NCBI GenBank assembly: GCA_027886795.1
Contig: JAPCJU010000046.1
Location: 1 to 8,065, forward strand
Length of the DNA stretch: 8,065 nt
Source of the DNA: Nitrososphaerota archaeon
GTDB taxonomy: Archaea; Thermoproteota; Nitrososphaeria; Nitrososphaerales; CADDZS01
Direction of reading: 5' to 3'
Shown piece by piece: positions 1 to 4,750 of the stretch. The notes beneath the pieces were generated by a model. The model was not told where the DNA came from. It was given only the letters and a program-made list of their open reading frames with translations, and did no database searches. A program made the translations under genes and the position numbers. How positions within the stretch are numbered: position 1 is the first letter of the stretch; the number at the start of each line of letters is the position of its first letter.

Positions 1-111
1 CTTCAACATCTTACCGTACGCATAGTTCGCATCGACAACATTATCATGACCGACCCAGATTCCAAGCCGGTTTCGACGATAGTGCGGTTCTACAAAAGTA
101 ACGAGACGCAT
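1..111 (-). CDS. Fumarylacetoacetate hydrolase (FAH) family protein, N-terminal fragment
   Basis: This is the first 37 codons of a minus-strand gene that runs off the left edge. It starts at ATG (complement of 109-111). The translation begins MRLVTF, continues through RLGIWVGHDNVVDANYAYG, and is open to the edge. The pattern MxLVTF, then a basic stretch, then xxGxxxGxxVVDxNxA is the typical N-terminus of FAH-fold enzymes, which act as acylpyruvate hydrolases, 2-hydroxyhepta-2,4-diene-1,7-dioate isomerases or oxaloacetate decarboxylases. These are cytosolic, metal-dependent enzymes that cleave or isomerise C-C bonds in 2-oxo acids. The catalytic metal ligands lie in the C-terminal domain outside the window, so the substrate cannot be told. 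A TATA-like box lies about 27-37 bases upstream, implying a very short leader. The plus strand is also open here (1-144), but that translation matches nothing known to me, so the minus strand is preferred. Confidence 0.8.
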   Translation of the reverse strand, partial: MRLVTFVEPHYRRNRLGIWVGHDNVVDANYAYGKMLK

Positions 112-136
112 TTTAACAAGATTTCCAGAGCTCCAG

Positions 137-148
137 AAAAATAATAAG
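137..148 (-). promoter_or_regulatory. TATA-like box for the FAH-family gene
   Basis: Read on the minus strand this is CTTATTATTTTT, an A/T-only core about 27-37 bases ahead of the ATG at 111. An archaeal TATA box at this distance places transcription start only a few bases before the ATG, giving a nearly leaderless message. The call rests on position and composition alone. Confidence 0.45.
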
Positions 149-403
149 CGTTGTCATCCTATCACGATCTCTAGGACACTGAAAATAATTTGATAATTCA
201 AGAGATAGTGGCAGCTATTGAAATTGATCTCTAAGAAATTCCAAATATGAAAATGATATTCTCAGATCCTGCCCGGAGTTTCATTATAGGAATTTTAGAG
301 GCGGGAACCTCGCTTTGGACCGTCAAAAATTCAGCTCTCCTGCCAATCGTACAATAGAATTGAGCTTCCTCTCAAGTTGAATCGACTTTGAAAACAGATC
401 CGC

Positions 404-465
404 AGCCCCCGCTTGCGATCGCACCGAGGGGGGCCCCCTAGGGGGGACCGCATGCGGGGGGAGCT
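404..465. repeat. G+C-rich cluster of overlapping perfect palindromes
   Basis: Four perfect palindromes of 10-12 bases are packed into 44 bases: TGCGATCGCA (414-423), GGGGGCCCCC (429-438), CCCCCTAGGGGG (434-445) and CCGCATGCGG (448-457). They are enclosed by longer arms, CCCCCGC (406-412) pairing with GCGGGGG (454-460). Three runs of six G (428-433, 441-446, 456-461) lie on the plus strand. The segment could fold as one long hairpin, as mutually exclusive hairpins, or as a G-quadruplex. Its composition differs sharply from the A/T-rich flanks. It could be a structured RNA, a protein-binding element or a dispersed repeat; only one copy is visible here. It lies about 140 bases ahead of the MFS start. 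Confidence 0.6.
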
Positions 466-585
466 TTATTGGAACCCCTCATGAGATCCGGCCATCCAAA
501 GAGGAATCGAAAGTTGAGGGTTTGAAAAACGCGACTTGAAGGAACAGGATCGCAATTCAAATTGATATAGCCCTGACACCTTGAT

Positions 586-590
586 GAGGG
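586..590 (+). promoter_or_regulatory. Possible Shine-Dalgarno sequence supporting the TTG start at 601
   Basis: GAGGG (within GATGAGGG) ends 10 bases before TTG 601. That TTG is the only usable start after the in-frame TGA at 574-576 that would keep the full cytoplasmic N-tail. The match to the archaeal anti-SD is partial. Confidence 0.4.
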
Positions 591-600
591 AAAACTCGTC

Positions 601-1812
601 TTGGTTTCCGCAGGCACCTCCACGAAGCCAAACCTCACAGGCAATGTGCTGACGATGGGTCTGACGTCAATGCTTGCGACTTTTGGTAACACGCTTTGGT
701 TTTACTTTCTGCCCGTTTACTACAGCAATGTATTCTCGGCTAGTCCGAGCCAGATATCTGTGATATATGCTGCCTGGCTCACGGCCTCCGCGATCGGTTC
801 CTCGCCGGCGGGAGCTTTAGCTGACTCTATTGGAAGAAAAAAAATCATCGTCTTCTCAAGTTTCGTTTCCGCAGCCGCCATCTTTGTTTTTGCATTCTCT
901 CATAATTTCATTTTGTCCGCCATCGCATTTCCCATCTCGGGTCTGGGTAGTTCGTTCTTCATGGTCTCAAACACACTGATTGCAGAGTCCGTGGAAACTA
1001 GGAATCGAGGTTCTGCTTTCGGTATTTTTTCAAGTCTCTCTACTCTCGCTGCGGCGTTCTCTCCAATCATTGGTGGTATCGCAATTTCGACCAATGGTTA
1101 CATGCCTCTTTTCTTGGTAGGAGGAACTCTGACGCTAGCTGCCGCCGTCCTGAGACTTTTCTATCTGAAGGAAACGCTGCAAACTTCGGATAGGATTCCA
1201 TCAAAAGGAAATTTTCTCGCTAAGTACAGCGACGCGATCAAGAGCATCGCGGGAAATAGGGTCCTCATAGTTCTCTTGATCGCATACAGTGTGTACAACA
1301 TTTTCGCAGAGCAAAATTCCTTCATCACGCCGCTTTACGCAACAAAAGCCCTAGGTTACAACACGATTACTACAGGGGCTCTTTTTTCCGTCCTGCTGGC
1401 TGTGGTTGCGATCTCAAGATTTCCCTTTGGCAAACTTTCCGACAGAATTGGACGTGAGAAAACTGTAGTGATAAGCTGGGTCGGAGAAATTCTTAGCGTC
1501 TATCTTTTTGTCTTTGCAACATCACCTGGGATCGCAATTTTGGGAATCGGCGTCTGGATGCTGTTTGGGGTGATGGACGCTCCGGCAATTAACGCATGGG
1601 TAGCGGAGGCCTCCGAGTCTAGGCACCGGGGTCTGTCGATGGGAGTCTTTTACACATTAACTTTCGTTCCGACAATTCCAGCGCTTATTATAAGCGGTTA
1701 CTTGTTTTCCATCCGTCCACAGTTTCCGTTTTACGCAAATACGGTTATTTCAGTTGTCGCGCTTGTCCTCTTGATCGCATTCACCCGGATCCGTCGAAAT
1801 ACCAAACCATGA
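601..1812 (+). CDS. MFS family transporter, 12 transmembrane helices
   Basis: This is a major facilitator superfamily permease of 403 residues, the usual length. It is expected to work in the cytoplasmic membrane as a proton-coupled exporter or importer of a small solute. The family's motif A occurs in both halves, after TM2 (G71-A-L-A-D75-S-I-G-R79-K-K) and after TM8 (G277-K-L-S-D281-R-I-G-R285-E-K), showing an intact duplicated 6+6 fold. ETRNRGSAFG near 132-141 and SRHRGLSMG near 340-348 are the matching cytoplasmic loops after TM4 and TM10. A charged central loop spans about 190-218. The substrate cannot be read from sequence; drug/metabolite exporters and sugar or organic acid permeases share these motifs. 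TTG 601 is preferred because it follows GAGGG at a suitable distance; GTG 646 or ATG 655 would begin inside or next to TM1. The gene stands alone, with an 86-base gap before the next gene. Confidence 0.92.
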   Translation: MVSAGTSTKPNLTGNVLTMGLTSMLATFGNTLWFYFLPVYYSNVFSASPSQISVIYAAWLTASAIGSSPAGALADSIGRKKIIVFSSFVSAAAIFVFAFSHNFILSAIAFPISGLGSSFFMVSNTLIAESVETRNRGSAFGIFSSLSTLAAAFSPIIGGIAISTNGYMPLFLVGGTLTLAAAVLRLFYLKETLQTSDRIPSKGNFLAKYSDAIKSIAGNRVLIVLLIAYSVYNIFAEQNSFITPLYATKALGYNTITTGALFSVLLAVVAISRFPFGKLSDRIGREKTVVISWVGEILSVYLFVFATSPGIAILGIGVWMLFGVMDAPAINAWVAEASESRHRGLSMGVFYTLTFVPTIPALIISGYLFSIRPQFPFYANTVISVVALVLLIAFTRIRRNTKP

Positions 1813-1836
1813 GTTCAACTAATCTAAGAATCAAGA

Positions 1837-1848
1837 AAAAATATTTTT
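1837..1848. promoter_or_regulatory. AT palindrome, TATA-like box and/or U-run terminator
   Basis: AAAAATATTTTT is a perfect 12-base palindrome 25-36 bases after the MFS stop. Its T run could end MFS transcription, as U-runs do in archaea. The same block could act as a TATA element giving a start near 1870 and a leader of about 30 bases for the gene at 1899. Both roles are possible and neither is proven. Confidence 0.4.
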
Positions 1849-1898
1849 GAAAGATCCTGTGTCTCGAAATCTGAAGTCGGGCGCTTACAATGCAATGA

Positions 1899-2378
1899 TT
1901 GATTTATACCTCAGAATTATTTCGAAAGGTGAAACAAGTTTTGAACGATCAATCCTTCGGAGGTTTGGAACAGATTCAGCTGGAGTCCAAGAAATATCGA
2001 TTCGTGGCTGATGGCACCATGCCTGTTTTAGATATCGAAATTAAACCGGGAAAGACCGATGCCTCGGATCAAGTAGGAAGCGAAAAACTGACTTTGGAGC
2101 TCTATCACCCGATGTCAGGAGAGATTTTTGAGGCAAGATTCAAGAAAGGCAGATTAGAAGTTGATCGGGATGGTTCCGTTACCTATTTTACTCGAGGCGA
2201 ACACAAGGTAAACTTTTCCATATTCCTTTCCCGAAACCTTTCAATTTCGTTAAGCGATTCGGGAATTGTGGAAATAAGATCTCCTTCGAAAATTCTCTCG
2301 GTGAAAAAAGACATCAGTCGGAGGAAAAGATCTAAAGTTAATGTAACGTCTGATTCCGTAACAATACAACTCGAATAA
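1899..2378 (+). CDS. Hypothetical protein, beta-rich, 159 residues
   Basis: I do not recognise this protein. The frame is open from TTG 1899, with TGA directly upstream at 1896-1898, to TAA 2376-2378. No ATG or GTG lies near the N-terminus, so TTG is the only start that keeps the frame; the next Met is about residue 40. There is no signal peptide or membrane helix, so a cytosolic location is expected. Residues 1-20 look like an amphipathic helix (TSELFRKVKQVLND). The rest alternates charged and hydrophobic residues with many Gly and Asp turns, as in a beta-sandwich or barrel, for example LTLELYHPMSGEIFEARFKKG and the stretch around 100-130. A very basic patch, KKDISRRKRSK near 136-146, could contact nucleic acid or membrane. 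It is followed after 30 bases by the small cysteine protein, so the two may be co-transcribed, although that gene also has its own TATA-like box. Function unknown. Confidence 0.72.
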   Translation: MIYTSELFRKVKQVLNDQSFGGLEQIQLESKKYRFVADGTMPVLDIEIKPGKTDASDQVGSEKLTLELYHPMSGEIFEARFKKGRLEVDRDGSVTYFTRGEHKVNFSIFLSRNLSISLSDSGIVEIRSPSKILSVKKDISRRKRSKVNVTSDSVTIQLE

Positions 2379-2384
2379 ATTATT
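2374..2384 (+). promoter_or_regulatory. TATA-like box for the small Cys protein gene
   Basis: AATAAATTATT overlaps the stop codon of the preceding gene and is centred about 30 bases before ATG 2409. This predicts transcription start within a few bases of the ATG, giving a leaderless message. Composition and spacing are the only evidence. Confidence 0.4.
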
Positions 2385-2397
2385 GACATGCAATGTC
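2385..2397. promoter_or_regulatory. Palindrome GACAT-gca-ATGTC between TATA-like box and start
   Basis: A perfect inverted repeat of 5-base arms around a 3-base centre lies directly downstream of the TATA-like box at 2374-2384 and 12 bases before ATG 2409. A dimeric repressor bound here would block initiation. The arms are short, so chance is a real alternative. Confidence 0.35.
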
Positions 2398-2408
2398 GGG
2401 GATAAAAT

Positions 2409-2600
2409 ATGGATGAAAAATTATTCGAGACTTTAGAAAAAGGAGAATTGACGTGCGTCGTGTGCAAGCTCTTGATTCCGTTTATTCCCAAGAAAGGTCC
2501 AAAATATACTTGCCCAAGCTTCACTCTTGTGAATGGGAAACCAGTTTGCTATTATGACTATCATCCTGAAGACTACGACAAGACGAATCGAAAGAAATGA
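2409..2600 (+). CDS. Small four-cysteine (possible zinc-binding) protein, 63 residues
   Basis: I recognise no named family for this 63-residue soluble protein. Its four cysteines are C16-VV-C19 (a CxxC knuckle), C35 and C47, with H52 nearby. The pattern CxxC-x15-C-x11-C suits a single zinc site or a small treble-clef or ribbon-like fold, but the second half lacks a clean CxxC, so metal binding is an inference. The N-terminus is acidic and helical (MDEKLFETLEKGE); the C-terminus is rich in Tyr, Asp and Lys (CYYDYHPEDYDKTNRKK). The ATG has GGGGAT ending 6 bases upstream, which could serve as a weak ribosome site. A TATA-like box and a short palindrome precede it. Small single-domain zinc proteins are common in archaea as nucleic-acid or protein-interaction modules. 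The cysteine spacing and the good start argue against this being a chance frame. Confidence 0.72.
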   Translation: MDEKLFETLEKGELTCVVCKLLIPFIPKKGPKYTCPSFTLVNGKPVCYYDYHPEDYDKTNRKK

Positions 2601-2644
2601 CATTTCCTTTTAGGTAATCTTGTTTCGGTATAGGTTCAAGGGTT

Positions 2645-2654
2645 CTTTTTTATA
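2645..2654 (+). promoter_or_regulatory. TATA-like box for the DUF6659-like gene
   Basis: CTTTTTTATA (2645-2654) is centred about 30 bases ahead of ATG 2679, which predicts a leaderless transcript starting around 2675-2679. The motif CTGAAAATAGAT that follows it (2657-2668) recurs at 3126-3137 ahead of the rhomboid gene. Confidence 0.5.
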
Positions 2655-2678
2655 CCCTGAAAATAGATTATTGAATTG

Positions 2679-3050
2679 ATGCCGAACATCGAAGACCTGT
2701 TGAGACAAAACTCATCGGTTCGATTTGCTGCAATCATCGGTCCAGACGGAAAGATGATTAAAGGTGGCATGCGGTCCGAGACAAAATCATTGGAACCGGC
2801 ATCAAAGGCAGAGCAGTTGTACCTCCAGTGGACGACGATGCATCGATCTGGCAGAGACTGGAACAAATATTTAGGCAGACGGCGGTATATTCTCGACAAG
2901 AGAGAACTGGTCCACGTTTACACTTTCAATCTGGACGATGAGAATATTCTCCTGGTTTCAACTGATCCAGTTGGAACATCCGACATTGGAGATTCAATTT
3001 TGGAACTCTTGGCGGAGACTCCAACCAATAGGGCAAAAACTAGAAAGTAA
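2679..3050 (+). CDS. DUF6659-like (roadblock-like fold) protein, 123 residues
   Basis: This small soluble protein resembles the DUF6659-type proteins found in many copies in Nitrososphaeria. It opens with a short helix (IEDLLRQNSSV). Next comes a strand-turn-strand unit, RFAAIIGPDGKMIKGGMR, typical of roadblock/LC7-like and PAS-like folds. A helix around YLQWTTMHRSGRDWNKYLG is followed by the strand pair RRRYILDKRELVHVYTF and ILLVSTDP, then a C-terminal helix (IGDSILELLAE). Conserved features of such proteins visible here are RFA-GxxGK in the first hairpin, YLGRRRY, and a late LLVS strand. The family's function is unknown; suggested roles are dimeric scaffolds or signalling partners of GTPases or transcription factors. 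ATG 2679 is chosen over the adjacent in-frame TTG 2676 because it is the stronger codon and suits leaderless transcription from the TATA-like box at 2645. A run of T (3059-3063) just after the stop may terminate it. Confidence 0.7.
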   Translation: MPNIEDLLRQNSSVRFAAIIGPDGKMIKGGMRSETKSLEPASKAEQLYLQWTTMHRSGRDWNKYLGRRRYILDKRELVHVYTFNLDDENILLVSTDPVGTSDIGDSILELLAETPTNRAKTRK

Positions 3051-3058
3051 TGGTTCCC

Positions 3059-3063
3059 TTTTT
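3059..3063 (+). terminator. Possible U-run terminator after the DUF6659-like gene
   Basis: TTTTT flanked by C runs lies 9 bases after the TAA at 3048-3050. Archaeal RNA polymerase can terminate at such U-runs without a hairpin. The run is short, so this is tentative. Confidence 0.25.
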
Positions 3064-3103
3064 CCCGAAAATTTAGTCCCATCCTCATATCTGGGCTATT
3101 TGC

Positions 3104-3186
3104 AGAATTTCGAAGATGCTCAATTCTGAAAATAGATCAATTCTTTCGAAAATGGATGCGCTTGAAAAGGACTTTCGAATTTCTCA
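3104..3186. promoter_or_regulatory. Upstream region of the rhomboid gene with short repeated words
   Basis: TTTCGAA occurs three times (3108-3114, 3144-3150, 3173-3179) and TCAATTCT twice (3120-3127, 3137-3144). CTGAAAATAGAT (3126-3137) also lies upstream of the DUF6659-like gene. No clean TATA box or Shine-Dalgarno sequence stands at the usual distance from ATG 3187. The words are short and A/T-rich, and TTTCGAA also occurs in coding sequence (1919-1925), so a regulatory role is only suggested. Confidence 0.3.
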
Positions 3187-3903
3187 ATGAATATGCCTAG
3201 TTGGAAGGATGTCAGGCCTGCTTGGCTGTTAGCCTTCTTGATACTACTCGGATGGATGATTGGAATTGTAGGAGATCAATTCAAAGTCTGCCCCGGATCT
3301 TTGCCATCCATTTGCCGTTCTGCGACTTATTTCATGGCTCAGAATAATGCGATCGTCGCTTACCTCGGCCAGTATTTCCAACTTTTCACTTCTATTTTCG
3401 TTACCGACTCTCCCCTCGATGCCGGTTTCAACGCAATCGCAGTTCTGGTAATTGATCGTCTATCCGAGGACACTCTCAACAAATCGAGATATTTTCTGAT
3501 CTTTTTCTTCACTGCGATTGTGGGAAACTTGTTCACACTGATACAGGGGCCTTACTATCCGGCGAGTGCAGGGGCGTCGGGTGGAATCTTCGGAATTATT
3601 GCCGCCATCTTTTCGTATTCATGGTCCAAGGAACATAGAATTGAAACCACAACTCTGATCTTCTTTGTTTTCGTCTTCCTCGGCAGCAGTTTTCTGATAC
3701 CTGATGTAAATTGGGTGGCTCATTTAGGCGGGGCGATTGGAGGATTTGTTTGCGGCCCTCTTCTTTATCTCAGTTTGAAAAATAAACAATCTGACGTTCT
3801 GGAAGCTAGCAGGTCAACTCAGTTAACAAACCTCGCGACGGGTGGCTTGATCGCCGTCGCTACCGTGTTTTCGATAGTACAGTTCACCCTTTTCGTTCAT
3901 TGA
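3187..3903 (+). CDS. Rhomboid family intramembrane serine protease
   Basis: This 238-residue polytopic membrane protease cleaves substrate helices within the lipid bilayer. Seven helices can be drawn at roughly 12-30, 76-93, 100-120, 129-146, 153-171, 176-197 and 213-236, i.e. a six-helix core plus one C-terminal helix. The catalytic serine is S131 in G129-A-S-G-G-I-F-G at the start of TM4. The catalytic histidine is H179 in AHLGGAIGG of TM6, whose GxxxG packs against TM4. N82 in TM2 matches the conserved oxyanion Asn. The partner His four residues earlier (H150 in E. coli GlpG) is replaced by D78, and the usual His after FTSxF is Thr (FTSIFVTD). The first loop is long (31-75) and contains two Cys (C35, C43). 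Substrates are unknown. ATG 3187 is used; ATG 3193 is an equivalent alternative. The gene converges on the membrane protein gene at 3936, with a 32-base gap. Confidence 0.94.
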   Translation: MNMPSWKDVRPAWLLAFLILLGWMIGIVGDQFKVCPGSLPSICRSATYFMAQNNAIVAYLGQYFQLFTSIFVTDSPLDAGFNAIAVLVIDRLSEDTLNKSRYFLIFFFTAIVGNLFTLIQGPYYPASAGASGGIFGIIAAIFSYSWSKEHRIETTTLIFFVFVFLGSSFLIPDVNWVAHLGGAIGGFVCGPLLYLSLKNKQSDVLEASRSTQLTNLATGGLIAVATVFSIVQFTLFVH

Positions 3904-3935
3904 AGCCTCCCAAGAACGAAAATATCAGACTCGAT

Positions 3936-4505
3936 TCAGGTATTCATGACGCCTTGACTTTGCATTGTTCGTTTCTTGGGTGACAGGAATCTAAAGGCTA
4001 GGACTGCTCCCACAGAGCTCAATATGATGTTCAATACGATATCTGTTGACCAGGCAATAGTCAGCGCTTGCGCAGTTTGCCCAAAAAATCCAGGCGTTGC
4101 GTAGGTCAAGATACCGAGAGCAACAATCGATTCTGCTAGTCCGCTCACGGCGGCACCGATCACCAACCTGGATCGCGATCTGGCGGATTCGCTGTAACTT
4201 GCTCCCAGAAGGAGAACAATGTCAAAAACCAATCCGGAAACAAAAGTCGAAGGCAAAAGATATGGCGCAGGCGATGGGACTATTAGCGCGAACACAAGCC
4301 CGGATACTAATCCCATTGATGTGGCACTCCATTTCTTCCCGGTTCTCAAAATTACCGCCGTCATCAAGATACCACGAAGGAAATGCTCCGGATATCCGAG
4401 CTGAGATATGAAAGACGCGAGCCCTGAAGTCACGATGTATAGTGCGGAAAACAGCCCGATAATGGCAATCGCGCGGGAAGAAGAAATTTGAGCTTGTAAT
4501 ATCAA
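3936..4505 (-). CDS. Integral membrane protein resembling an ECF transporter S component
   Basis: This minus-strand protein has 189 residues and about six hydrophobic helices (around 12-32, 42-54, 58-78, 84-101, 112-135 and 145-174). Its size, a first helix followed by GYPEHFLRG, the small-residue-rich SMGLVSGLVFALI, and STFVSGLVFDIVLLLG resemble substrate-binding S components of energy-coupling-factor vitamin importers (YkoE/ThiW/QueT-like shape). No defining substrate motif is recognised, and no EcfA or EcfT gene is nearby. If it is an S component it would share a coupling module encoded elsewhere. The basic C-tail (SPKKRT) fits a cytoplasmic end. The only start preserving TM1 is TTG (complement of 4503-4505); the next Met is residue 48, and an in-frame stop lies at 4545-4547. 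The gene is divergent from the GT87-PMT operon. An unclassified membrane protein is the alternative. Confidence 0.8.
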   Translation of the reverse strand: MILQAQISSSRAIAIIGLFSALYIVTSGLASFISQLGYPEHFLRGILMTAVILRTGKKWSATSMGLVSGLVFALIVPSPAPYLLPSTFVSGLVFDIVLLLGASYSESARSRSRLVIGAAVSGLAESIVALGILTYATPGFFGQTAQALTIAWSTDIVLNIILSSVGAVLAFRFLSPKKRTMQSQGVMNT

Positions 4506-4507
4506 AA

Positions 4508-4521
4508 GGTCTTTTCGGACC
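4508..4521. promoter_or_regulatory. Small inverted repeat just upstream of the TTG start of the membrane protein
   Basis: GGTC-ttttcg-GACC lies 3 bases ahead of the TTG start on the minus strand, so in the mRNA it would place a small hairpin over the ribosome-binding region. No Shine-Dalgarno sequence is visible. The 4-base arms are short; a translational role is only possible. Confidence 0.25.
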
Positions 4522-4564
4522 CTAAGCCCGGAATTCGACCTTGATTAACTTTTGTGTTATCATT

Positions 4565-4573
4565 GAATATTTG
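4565..4573 (-). promoter_or_regulatory. TATA-like box for the minus-strand membrane protein gene
   Basis: CAAATATTC on the minus strand lies about 60-68 bases before the TTG start at 4505. It predicts transcription start near 4540 and a leader of about 35 bases. It directly adjoins the inverted repeat at 4574-4603. Confidence 0.35.
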
Positions 4574-4603
4574 TTAGGATAGTTGTGGAAAATACAACTC
4601 TAA
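4574..4603. promoter_or_regulatory. Interrupted inverted repeat in the divergent promoter region
   Basis: AGTTGT (4581-4586) and ACAACT (4594-4599) are perfect 6-base arms around GGAAAAT. Outer arms TTAG (4574-4577) and CTAA (4600-4603) add four more pairs across a 3-base bulge on one side. It sits just upstream of the leftward TATA-like box and about 150 bases before the rightward gene, a suitable site for a regulator of one or both promoters. Confidence 0.4.
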
Positions 4604-4672
4604 TGATGTCACAAAATCTTGGTTAAGTCAAATCATGAAATTCCGCTTTTCTTACTTGTTCTGTCCTCTGGA

Positions 4673-4682
4673 TTTTAATAAT
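4673..4682 (+). promoter_or_regulatory. TATA-like box for the GT87-PMT operon
   Basis: TTTTAATAAT is the best A/T block upstream of the operon and predicts transcription start near 4705, with a leader of about 45 bases. A perfect palindrome, GAATCGATTC (4693-4702), lies at the predicted initiation site and could be an operator. TTG 4751 has only a weak ribosome site (GAAGTG, 4739-4744). Confidence 0.4.
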
Positions 4683-4750
4683 GTTGAAAAGAGAATCGAT
4701 TCGAGTTCGTTCTCCCGTGCTTGCATGTCGAATCTTTTGAAGTGTCCTAA

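Larger units (their letters stand above)
112..600. other. Gene-free region with promoter signals and a G+C-rich palindrome island
   Basis: No coding region can be supported here. The left third is A/T-rich. It holds the promoter of the leftward FAH gene and two copies of GATCTCTA (166-173 and 226-233), with an inverted AGAGAT (201-206) between them. AGAGATAG (201-208) can also fold back on CTAT (215-218) and ATCTCT (227-232). The stretch 404-465 is strikingly G+C-rich and is listed separately. The right end carries the leader of the MFS gene, with a possible TATA-like GATATAG near 564-570 and GAGGG at 586-590. A minus-strand open frame over 438-692 is treated as chance, because it overlaps the MFS N-terminus and resembles nothing. 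Confidence 0.6.

Noticed and set aside
1..144. Plus-strand open frame running in from the left edge to TAA 142-144
   Set aside because: Its translation resembles nothing, while the minus strand of the same bases gives a clear FAH-family N-terminus with a TATA-like box at the right distance.
404..465. SRP RNA, RNase P RNA or CRISPR repeat as explanation for the G+C-rich island
   Set aside because: The conserved SRP loop and RNase P core words are absent, and there is no regular repeat-spacer spacing.
438..692. Minus-strand 84-residue open frame
   Set aside because: It overlaps the palindrome island and the start of the MFS gene, has no promoter or ribosome site, and its composition looks like chance reading.
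1895..2014. ATG-started frame overlapping the TTG start at 1899
   Set aside because: It closes after about 39 codons and gives no protein-like pattern; the 159-residue frame is the more credible gene.
4681..4740. Possible 19-codon leader peptide (ATG 4681 to TGA 4738) before the GT87-like gene
   Set aside because: It begins inside the TATA-like box, upstream of the predicted transcription start, has no ribosome site, and such a short frame arises easily by chance.
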